From: Ciona intestinalis
Taxonomy: Eukaryota > Chordata > Ascidiacea > Phlebobranchia > Cionidae
Length of the DNA stretch: 64,000 nt
Assembly (NCBI RefSeq): GCF_000224145.3
Contig: NW_004190468.2
Coordinates: 1-64,000, forward strand
Direction: 5' to 3'
Part shown: one piece after another, positions 46,157 through 55,778 of the stretch
Position numbering within the stretch: position 1 is the stretch's first letter
How the letters are laid out: each line of letters starts with the position of its first letter
Position numbers and translations under genes: made by a program
Notes under the pieces: model-generated
The model's database searches: none
The model's input: only the letters and a program-made list of their open reading frames with translations
What the model was told of the DNA's origin: nothing

Positions 46157-49100
46157 CTAGTGAAAGTTTAAGACCGGACTTCGACGATCCGCCGTTTTTA
46201 CTGTCCTTTTCTGATTTTGAGCCAAACCAGTCATCAGTGCGTTACCCCTGCAACCCAACCACCGTTCGTCAGCACGACGTGGGTAGGGCGATTCGGTTGA
46301 ACTTGCCACGTGCATTTTATAGTCGGCGAACCTGAGCATAAAAGATTTTGGTAGCCTACATCGTGTGCACTAACCGCTAGATATAGATTAACAGATACGT
46401 CCAAACTTTTACGAGCTTTTTAGGGGTATATGACAAACAATTAACTGGTAAAAAGGCTTCTTAATAAACGCGTGAAAAAAAAAAACAAAAAGAAAAAAAA
46501 AGTCGCCTGACAATGCATGGGTTTTACTAAAATGTTTAAAGCTTGGTCGTTTTTAGTTTCTAAACTAATAAAAAAAATTAAACTTTATTTCGGATTTGGT
46601 ATAATAATTGCTTAGTCATTTTTTGAAACTTTAGTTGTACCTTTAGGTCACATTTAAGCATTTCTTTCAAAACACGAATTTTAATTTTTCGTTGGATTGC
46701 CCCTGTAACACTTTCAAGTGTACGGGACAACTTTAATATATAGCTACATAGCAAGGGAACTATACGTTATACTATATGTATGACTTCCTTTTTAAAACTC
46801 TATCGATATTTGAAAGAAATTAGTCATGCACCTGTAGTATTGGCCATTCTCAAAAAAGTACGTCTTTCCTTTCCATTTCATTGCCGAATCTATATGTTTC
46901 GGCAAACCACCCCAAACACTAAGTGATTTTGGATATCCAAAGGCAACTGCTCCTCTGCTGGGGTTGTATCGCCAATACTTTTGCCCTGTTAAAAAGTTAA
47001 ATGTCAAAAAAAAGTAATTGTAGTTATGTATAAGCCGGAGTATAATATTCGACAACTCTCATTAAACACGGTATAGTATTTGTATGTTTTTAATCTTCAG
47101 CATGTTTACCGACTAACGTTTGACGTCATCCTGGTTCGTGTTGTCATTATTGTGCATTTTCCTAATCTTACGTAAAATACCGAGCCACGCGAGGTTAAAG
47201 TAAGTTTCATTTATTCATTCATTCGTCCAATCAGGGTGACAAATGAAAGTCATGTTAGTTATAATAGTAGACCAAACGGCCTATTCCGAACTGGGTTAAA
47301 CACGTCTCTATTACACCTTTAATAAAGTATATCTTTCCGTTCCCACTCCATTCAAACGCAGCATCGACAAAAGAAGGAATGTTTCTATAAATCGATGAGA
47401 TATTGGAAGTCTGGATTCTGATTCCGTTGCGAAATCTGTGCAGTATGTGACCCTGTATGTAATGATTGTTTTTGAACGGCACAAAGAAGAATTTATATCG
47501 GTTGTGTTTTCTATCATATTCTACCTTTTATCTTACCCCGACTGGGAGTTTTCATACCTGAAAGATGTCAGTATTTCCATTAAACGTGAGCGCAGCATCT
47601 ACTTTGCCACTGATACCCCAAACTGTTCGAATACTGGCTGGAAATCCCTTGTCGGCATTTTTGTCGTTTAATCTCCAGAACATTTCACCTTGAAAGGCGT
47701 AAGTACTCCCGTTATTAAGACGAGTGATGGCATCAAATCTATAAAAACAAGCAGGGTAATAACTTATACCTATCATGACCGCTAAATACATATAGCAAGT
47801 CATGCATACCGAAGAAGAAACCCTGTTTGTACTTTTCGCGCTTGCAAATGCAAATATATGTAAGTCGTAATAACACACTAAATGTTTTTTACACCAAAAC
47901 AAAGGCTGCATTGTTAAAATTCCTCGCAGTATAGGTGTATACAAAAAGGTTCAGCTATTGTATATTTTGGTAAAGAACTAATCCCTAGAACCGTGAGTAT
48001 TCATACACTTGTAGTTTTCTATTCTATTTTAGACGTGTCTCATGCACCATGACACGATGGAGCTTGGAAATAGGACCAGAGTTGGCACATGCTCCAAAAT
48101 ATACTTGTAGGTATACATGTAGAAACTGTTACTGCTTTTCTTTATTTTTTCATTTCGTTATAACGCGGATGTTCATACACCTCGTAGCAGCTTACGAGTT
48201 ACCAAGTATATGTTACTTTATCGAGGATTAACTGATAGTTTTGTGTGACTGATAGTTTAAACTAGTGACCACTGTGTTAAGCAATTTCCGTTCAGTGTCT
48301 TGCCCAAGGACACATACGCCCACATTGGTAGCAGCGTCGAGCATTGAAGTCATTACCTCGGGGTTAGGAAATATAAATTAGTAAGTTACCTTCCGTTGCA
48401 AGAACTGATTGGGGGAACTTTTGTGTTGGTTTGTTCAGTTTTGCCAGTAGTTGGCACTGGTGACTGTGTAACTGTGTCTGTTTTCTCTAATGATTTTCCG
48501 TATAGTTCCTGAACAGCTAAAGCAAAGATAAAACCTTTGATTTGTGTTGTAAATTATACTGTTTAATTCCATATATATTTTAAATATATATTTCTGTAGA
48601 TATATATACAGCCATGCAGCATGTATCCTTTACCTTGAATGTCGTCACTATGAAGACCCTTTGTATTCGGGCTGTAAAATGGGGCCATCAACGCTGTTGT
48701 GACGTCACTGTGTGAAAGTCCCAGACTGTGTCCAAACTCATGGGCCGCCACAGTGCCTAATTTAACTGAAAATTAAAGAATACCTTACTATAACTCTTCC
48801 TTCTGACAACTGAATATAGACGCTATCAGTTTTAAATGCAAGCTTTTAATTTCATCACAGAGAGTTACCAATATTAGTTTTGCCTATTTACCTCCGCTTG
48901 CACTGCTAATCGACCATGGTTCTGCTTCGTCAAAATGAACGTTACCACCAAAGACTGGGAAGTAAGCATGCGCAAGTGTGTGACCAGGACCGTCGAACGA
49001 GTCCCAATCTCCGTGGTCTCCGACAGCGAACATAATTTCAATGTCCGCATGTTCACCTTTCGTAACTTTGCTGAACCGTAGACTTGAATTGTCCTCCCAC

Positions 49101-50545
49101 CACTGTTAGATGTTATGCAACAGTAAAGCTTCGGTGAAAACAGTTGAAAATGAGAAATTATTTTAAGCCGTTACCATAACAAATCTAATAAACACAATCT
49201 ATCGTTTTCAGAAACCAAAGAAATATATCACGCATATTCAAGTTCAGATATAGTTCACGTTTCATTGTCCTTTTTTCTTTTTTCTACAGAATTTTAAATC
49301 CTTATTCACTCTTATAGGAGACTTGGTACTTGTTTAATGGAACATTGGATATTATATGTTCTAGTGGTATTTGTCTTACCCCTGTGAGAAAAAATATGAA
49401 ATCTTCACTCACTTGAAAAGCGGTTCGTATTTCAGATTCACTTTGCGAAACAGATAACTTAGTGGGATAATTGATAAACTTGTATGTAAGTTGTTTATGG
49501 TCCCACTTGCCTCCTTTAAGAGCATATCGCTTCTTCCGTTTAGCATTAACGGTCCCTATTAAAAGTGGACATCTCGTTTTGAAAATTCCACCCCTGGGTT
49601 TGGGATGAAAGGAAAGAAGAAAATAAATGCAAACCTGTCATGTCTGGGTTCCCGCATCGTTTTTCGTCCATTTTTGTCAATGTTGCTTCGTCTAGTTTGC
49701 CGGTAATTGGAAGATCAGAGAATTCTTGAAATGCTCGAAGAGCTTCCTCCAGATAAGATGACGACATGCGGTTGCCAGCAGACCTGCGGTAGCTTGGGGG
49801 TGCAGCGTAGCCGAACTTTTCCAAGTAGGACTGTATGAAAATATTACTTGAAGAAATAAAACGCGTCTTGAACGAAGGCTTAAAGAATTCGGCTTTAGCG
49901 ACTATGCAACAAGTCTTTGCTACAAGATAGAATTCAAACGGGTATCTGTGGTAATGCGAAAGTCTGATTACGGAAATGGCTGTTTTTAGAATTATGGGTT
50001 ATTCACCAACACTATGAACATCCAATAAGATGTATTAATGCTGTCGACCAGTTACAGGCTACTATTCAAAATTATTTAGGATCGAGACGGACTTGTGCCC
50101 CTTTCAACAACTGCTCGTCTTTGTTATCTATATTTGACGTCGAGCGAATTTCACAGTGACTTTGTGTGTATTTTGTCCTACTCAACACGTCAGCAGTTTT
50201 CGCTTTTTATTATTGAGTGTCATTTCACCCTGATGAAGAAGACCTTAATAGGACGTCGAAACGTTGTATATACCAATATTCTTGACGGAAGAAAATGCAA
50301 GTTAATATATGCCTTGTAGAGACAGTGTATATAAAAATATAACTTTTAATTTACTATAACATGGTGATATTTTACAATCAGACTTATAGCCTGGTGCATA
50401 GTTTCAAGGTTATTAGGTTATAAAATTAACTGGTACTTTTGCATGAAAAATGATATTTACTTACCGCAGCTTTTGATGGAGATATAGCAGCAGAAGAAAT
50501 CTCGTCAATCAATGAAATAAAAATAACAGCGAATACCAGACGCAT
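46157..50545 (-). CDS. Matrix metalloproteinase with furin site and hemopexin domain
   Basis: Secreted or pericellular zinc endopeptidase. Ten exons on the minus strand (50545-50465, 49830-49635, 49555-49413, 49102-48892, 48765-48634, 48516-48390, 47738-47558, 47524-47317, 46985-46832, 46331-46157) join in phase to 535 residues. Signal peptide 1 to about 21 ([19 protein letters not shown]); propeptide with cysteine switch KRCGNPD (Cys about 86); furin site RKKR at about 99-102; catalytic domain with [11 protein letters not shown] (219-229) and Met-turn ALMAPFY; Thr/Pro linker; four-bladed hemopexin domain from [12 protein letters not shown] to ERWLGC, with the disulphide cysteines at both ends. 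A 44-residue basic tail follows LGC, without a membrane helix. The furin site points to intracellular activation, as in MT-MMPs and MMP11/28. The intron between exons 7 and 8 would be only 33 bases. The paralogue could not be assigned. Confidence 0.92.
46440..46705 (+). mobile_element. Foldback-family arm, rearranged
   Basis: Shares gacaatgcatgggtttt, tggtcgtttttagtttctaa, cacatttaagcatttctttc and ttttaatttttcgttggat with other copies. It lies in the last intron of the metalloproteinase gene. Confidence 0.5.
47170..47225 (+). mobile_element. SINE 3' end fragment
   Basis: Very short tail: gagccacgcgaggttaaagt + aagtttcatttattcattca, in an intron of the metalloproteinase gene. Confidence 0.5.
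48155..48362 (-). mobile_element. tRNA-derived SINE, reverse
   Basis: Reverse copy: cgttataacgcggatgttca, acctcgtagcagcttacgag, agtgtcttgcccaaggacac, acgcccacattggtagcagc and tgaagtcattacctcggggt (worn B-box end). The A-box end is missing. It lies in an intron of the metalloproteinase gene. Confidence 0.75.
50229..50265 (+). other. CTGATGAAGA...GTCGAAACGTT retroelement motif
   Basis: ccctgatgaagaagacctta followed by gtcgaaacgttgt resembles the conserved motif near the ends of Penelope-like and related retroelements, some of which carry hammerhead ribozymes (CUGAUGA...GAAAC). The helix II pairing expected of a hammerhead is poor here, so only a fossil fragment is suggested. Confidence 0.3.
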
Positions 50546-51292
50546 TTTACACAGAATAATAATATATATACTCAAATTAAGTTGGAAATCTTATGCTTGG
50601 TATATATCTAAAAATGGTCTTAAACAGAAAATACCAATTAACGGAAAATGTACATACACCAGATGGAAATGTTCAAGCACCGAAGTTAAAAAAACAGGCC
50701 ATAAATGAATCTCGTGAACTCGAATAAAAACTCAATAAAAAAGATCGACAGTGATGCTGCGATAAAATGCATCGAATTTTTTATAAAAAAAAAAACATAT
50801 CACTTAACTTGGAGTGGTTAAACCTTACAAACGGTTTAATAAATAATTTTGTCCCGCAAATATCAGTGTGATCGATGAACACGAAGGTCAAGTTGGACAA
50901 CATCTGAAATATATACTCTGTGAAACTCACATGAGCTAACGCAGGCAAAATCGACTGTCAGTCATTAATAACTTTGTTAGACGTTGACCCATAATCCTAA
51001 GTCATATAAAAACAACTATTAAACCTTATACGCTAACTAAAAATGACCTGCGCTTCTTTATTTGCGACTGAAAAAACAGCTAATCTGTTTAAATTATGAA
51101 CGGCTCTAAAGTATTTTTTTGTCTGCTGTTACGTATTTCATGGCACACGCGATCCCCTATATTTGCCTAATTTAATGGTGCTATTCCTTTTCCGCCAAAA
51201 GCAAAGTGACTGCATGTTTAGGTTGAGCGGGTATTATACGCACGTACCTGGATAAAACCCTCCGCATGTGTGACGTCACTCTAAGAGAAAAA

Positions 51293-51490
51293 CTAGGGGT
51301 AGGGAAAGACGGGACACCCTTATAGCATATAATATCCAAATATCTTGATCGAGATTTAAACAATTAGCAACGGTCTATATTATGAGAGTCGTGAGGATAT
51401 GGTTTTATAATTATTTGCATTTTTGGTTAACTACCAAATGGGATGAGAATATAGAATAAATATGTGTCCCGTTTACCCCCACCCTACTAT
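51293..51490. mobile_element. MITE of the agatgggaca family
   Basis: Left end aggggtagggaaagacggga, right end gtcccgtttacccccaccct + actat; interior agcatataatatccaaatat. Confidence 0.75.
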
Positions 51491-52568
51491 ATGACGGTTT
51501 TGGGGGGAAATGACGAATTAGTACTATCACACCTTCATTAATTGACAACACTTTAAAAAATATATTAAAACACAAGGAGTTATTTAGCGATTCGCACAAC
51601 AGATAAAATTTTACAACTTCGAAACACACACAGGATAAGACGGGACAGTTTAAAATCATTATTACTTTAGTTTAATAAGTGAAATTATTATTAAATACAC
51701 GTAAATAACAAGAAATAGTGTCGTACGCTTTGAAAATCAAGTTTAAACATATTTTCTTGCCCCACCGCTTAAGTTTTTAACATGTTTCCTGCAGTATGAT
51801 ATAAAGAATGGGCATTCTTCGAACAATAATGTTTATTGTTAGAACATCAGACTACACAACTACAAAGTGGGGAAATACGGGACAAAAAGTGTTCGCGTGT
51901 CACATATCTCAGTCTTTCAAACAAAACTGAAACAATTTTTTGAGACAAAATCAAACTGTATAAAACATTTCATCTTATTTAACTATGGTACTGTATTAGT
52001 AATTCAAAAACACAAACTACACATTTTCGGCAGTTATAATACGATTCAGCGAGCAGTTAAGTGAGCATTTTGTTTATTGTCGGATCCCAAACTATGGGCG
52101 CGTAGATGTAGCTACCATCATTCTAGGCATTTATATACCAAAAAGTTTAATTTTTTTGTGTTTTGACACATCGGACGAGTTTACAACCATTTGTAATCCC
52201 TGGTTGCAACACATCTAGAATTTCTTTATATTAAGGCAGAACCCAAGAAAATTATTGTCCTAAACAAGTTCCCTCATGTTAAAAGCCACGTTCCGCATCA
52301 CTTGCAAGAATGCAGGCACTTGAACCACAGGAATCTAAACACAGAATTAGGCTAACTAACGGTTTGTTTGTTCGCCACACTTGAGCAATTGTGCAAAATA
52401 CGTGAGTGTTTGTAGAAATTTGTATTGAAAGCGGTTGTATTTAATTTTTAATATTATCTACCGCTGTAGCAGCACAGAATTCGGAACACAAAATTTGGAA
52501 GAAAATATGTAGTATTCCTTTAATTATTGTTACAATATGAAAAATGAAAACGAATTGAATTCGTATAC

Positions 52569-52718
52569 AGTAGGGCGGGGGAAGACTTTAGCACATAATA
52601 TCCAAATATTCTGATCGTGTTTCAAACAATTAACAACGGTCTATGGGAGTTTTATAATTCTTTAAATGTTCTTTGTTTACTACCCAATTGTATAAGGTGT
52701 CCCATCTTGCTTCACCTT
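52569..52718. mobile_element. MITE of the agatgggaca family, shortened
   Basis: Left end cagtagggcgggggaagact, right end ggtgtcccatcttgcttcac; interior tagcacataatatccaaata and caattaacaacggtctatgg. Confidence 0.7.
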
Positions 52719-53451
52719 TTTATATATAAAGTTAGTAAAGAAAATATCACAGCCCGTTAAATGTGTTAAATTACATACACACGTGTCAGAATATTGTTAA
52801 TATAAAATATTTACCTGATTGTTCCGCGTTATCCCAAATTGTACTTTTGTAGATATTTATTGCCAAACTTTAAAAAGTTTGTTTGTAACTCAACAATTTA
52901 TATCTCATGGGCATTTCTTATGCCCCTAAATTGCAAACAAATGTTTACTGTCACGGGTGTGCCAGGAACAGACAAGTCTTTTAACCAGGTGTACAGAAGC
53001 GCCGGTTTTGTGCCGTCATTCTTTCCGTATAGCTGATGATGCTTTTCTACTTTCGTTTGTATATTAATTCTGCCCTAGAACACATACACAACTAAAATGT
53101 GGGGGAAGATGGAACTCTAAATTGAAATGTATTTACATTAGCAGTATTCTGCAACTTGTAGTTAACCTATCGAGTTTTACCAACTGTGCTAGTTTCTTTG
53201 CCATGTAAACTTTATATACATAACGTTAAACCGATATTTTTCGTTGTTTTTATCTCAAATTAAAGTCACATTGACCCCTGCCTATTTTCTTCATGCTTAT
53301 ATCTCAGTTAATCACAAAACTAAAACTAGTTTTATGAGACAAAGTATACTGTTTCTTTTTTACCTATTTTTTTACATATTAACATTACCTTCCTGATGAT
53401 CATTAAATTGTGGGTCCGTAAAAAGAAATTAAAAAAGTCGCGTCTCACAAA

Positions 53452-53644
53452 GTGGTGGGCGGGAGACAGGACACCTTTTAACTCTACTTTTTTGTCCCAT
53501 TTTATAGTAAACAAAGAACATTCATATAGAATTATAAAACTATACTATCACGAATCCGATAGACCGTTGTTAATTGTTCAAAACACGATCAGTATTTTTT
53601 GATATCATACGCTAAAGGTGCTGTCCTATCTCCCCCCTACTATA
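53452..53644. mobile_element. MITE of the agatgggaca family
   Basis: Left end gtgggcgggagacaggacac, right end gctgtcctatctcccccctactat. The interior is in reverse orientation relative to 51293 (aaacacgatcagtattttt). Confidence 0.7.
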
Positions 53645-53919
53645 TACACATTTATTTTAATTTCCAGGTTTAACTGAACAATTGCACCTTTTTTTTCAAA
53701 GCAACTAGCCAATAACTAAATATAAATCCATTCGTTTAGGTATTCTTTTCTAACGCGTGTCTTTGTATACTCAAACAGGATGACTCAAGGCACACCATGC
53801 TTTTGTTATCCAAAGTAAAATTACTTGAAAACACTGGGTTGTTATGTTACATGGGTGCTTGCCATGACTGTGTTTATTTTGTTAAATTATAAAAAAAATG
53901 CATTAATCTCGTTTTTTTG

Positions 53920-55075
53920 TTAGTTTGCCACCTCTCCAAACGTCACTTTTTTATTGACTTTTTTACTCGACGAAGCTTCTTCAGACTTCGTGCTATTTTT
54001 GTATAAGGTAAAATTTCCCATTTTTCTTTTCGCTCCGAGCCCAACCCTATCGCTTATAGCGATGACGTCATCATAGTTGGTGACTCTTTGGCAACATACA
54101 AAGTCATCGCAACCACTGCGACAAAACGTTACGATCCAGTCGTGTTCCTGCGCTGTTACGTTTCGTATAAATGATCTCGGCTTCTCGCTGGAAATGGACG
54201 AACTGGCTTGGCCATTCTTGTCTTCCAAATCTAAAAACATAATAATGTGTCGAAACTCGATTTAGCCGAAGTCGGAATTGCACAGATTCTTTATAGTGAA
54301 TATGTTATATATTATCTGATATAAAACTGCTATGGCGTATACGGCTGCGTTGACGTTTCACTGCTTCATTTTTATATGGTATACTTACCGGTTTCTGTTT
54401 CTTCGAAATATTTGTAAACTATGCGAGAATATGGGTCGTAAAATCCATCGCCTACGTCATAGCAGCTTTGTGGTATTTGGCGTATTGGTTTGCCATTTAC
54501 ATCACAATCCGGAACAAGCAAGCATTTGTCCACTGGCCGTAAACCTCCGGTGATTTCCTGAATTAAACACTCTCCGTAAGTGCTTTACTGTAGAAGCACA
54601 AGAACCGGCTGTTGTCTAGGGTGGCCAGACTGTATGGTTATTCCATTTTTTGGGACAAACGGATAAGGTTTAAAAATCTAACCTTGTAAAATCGTCTATC
54701 CCATACACGATTCCCGTACCGCCAACCAGTTAAAGTGTCTCCGTTCTCTTCAAATTCCAACCCGTCATCGAATATATAGCGACCAATTCCAACTTCTTTA
54801 CCACACAGCCAATTAGCTTCATACCGACCACCATTTGTAAAATGAAGATTGCCTTTTGGGAAAATTACCAATTGCTATATTGATGTTACTTGTAAACTCG
54901 TATATACACTACCTTTGCCATGAAACATCCCATCTTTGAACTCCCCTTCATAGCGTGTATGCGTATCAAACCAGTATGTCCCTCGACCAGTCATCCTGCC
55001 ATTCTGTAATTCGCCAACATAATTTGCTAGTCGATGGGGTTGTTTCTTTGGGTCAGTATTTTCGTTTTCTATCAT
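53920..55075 (-). CDS. MORN5: MORN repeat-containing protein 5, extended
   Basis: Four exons on the minus strand (55075-54913, 54852-54683, 54557-54389, 54230-53920) join in phase to 270 residues. Two to three MORN repeats lie at the N-terminus (YVGELQNGRMTGRGTYWF, YEGEFKDGMFHGKGNLHF, GGRYEANWLCGKEVGIGRYI). Then come the MORN5-type blocks WDRRFYKEITGGLRP, CYDVGDGFYDPYSRIVYKY and EHDWIVTFCRSGCDD, which match human MORN5 (YDRRFYTEI, YYDCGDGFYNP, EHEWITRTCRKG). Human MORN5 ends at that last block (161 residues). Here there is an insertion before it and a basic Lys/Ser tail of about 60 residues after it (KKVNKKVTFGEVAN-stop). MORN5 is a ciliated-cell and testis protein in vertebrates. Confidence 0.9.
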
Positions 55076-55372
55076 CTTATTTGGTTAAGTAACCACTTGG
55101 TATACCAATAATAATAAATTAATTGCATATTTGATTTGTTTGTCACCCTATTTGTCTCCGAACACTATATGTTATAACGTCATAAAGCATTTTGAAAAGT
55201 GTTATAAATGTGTGTAACCGGAATATTTATTATTACTGAGAAAAATGCATAACCAAGGACTCAAAGATAAAGTTGTGCCAATCGTAACAGTCACACAGTG
55301 GCGCAAATGTTCTCTCCTTAAATACTATGAGAAACACATGTTTCCGTGCTTATTGTTTACTACTAATATCAA

Positions 55373-55391
55373 CCAATGAGATGAAGCCAAC
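55373..55391 (+). promoter_or_regulatory. Half-matching ER-stress element
   Basis: CCAAT-gagatgaag-CCAAC: the CCAAT half and the 9-base spacing are perfect, and the second half matches CCACG at three of five bases. Confidence 0.4.
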
Positions 55392-55416
55392 TCTGTTTTG
55401 CCGGTGACGTATATCT

Positions 55417-55435
55417 CGTGGTGAACGCCTATTGG
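55417..55435 (-). promoter_or_regulatory. Perfect ER-stress element (ERSE)
   Basis: Read on the minus strand: CCAAT-aggcgttca-CCACG, an exact match to the CCAAT-N9-CCACG consensus bound by NF-Y with ATF6 (and XBP1) in vertebrates. It works in both orientations in known genes and stands about 340 bases upstream of the GRP94 start codon. Confidence 0.8.
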
Positions 55436-55778
55436 TTGATAATAACGATAATAGTCACGGTTGAGTGGTCAACCCGTGTCGAACGACACGACTGGTTTGC
55501 TTCGAAAAGACACGTTTTCTAACCGAACATTAGAGCTATAGAATATTCGTACAAAAAGTACAGATACAGGTGATGTTTCGCTTAAACGGACTGTAAGTAT
55601 TTCGAAAGAGGTAGCAACTGATCTTGTACGCGAACACCGTTAAAATAATTCAGCTGAATGTTGCGGATCAGTAGTTAAACAAACACAATATCGAAGATTT
55701 CGAGTTATGGATATTGTAATATAAACAGAAGTGTTCTTGTTGCAGGATCAGTATTTAGTTAATAGTAGGTGTTTAAAT

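Larger units (their letters stand above)
50546..53919. other. Repeat-rich spacer before MORN5
   Basis: Contains three agatgggaca-family MITEs (51293-51490, 52569-52718, 53452-53644) and two stray ends (gtggggaaatacgggacaaa at 51868, gtgggggaagatggaact at 53098) that may bound a longer member. No gene was recognised; short open frames overlap the repeats. Confidence 0.5.
55076..55778. promoter_or_regulatory. Divergent MORN5/GRP94 promoter region
   Basis: About 700 bases between two divergent start codons. Contains ER-stress elements near 55373 and 55417, and a cAMP/UPR-type TGACGTA at about 55405. A donor-like ggactgtaagta at 55591 and acceptor tgttgcag ending about 55744 suggest a 5' UTR intron of about 150 bases in GRP94; the acceptor could instead take a spliced leader. 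Confidence 0.55.

Noticed and set aside
46096-46335. 79-residue plus-strand open frame
   Set aside because: Antisense to the last exon of the metalloproteinase, whose product (RFADYKMHV...ERWLGC) is clearly the real reading.
50229-50265. Active hammerhead ribozyme
   Set aside because: The expected pairing of helix II between CTGATGA and GAAAC is poor, and no matching helix I/III was found by eye.
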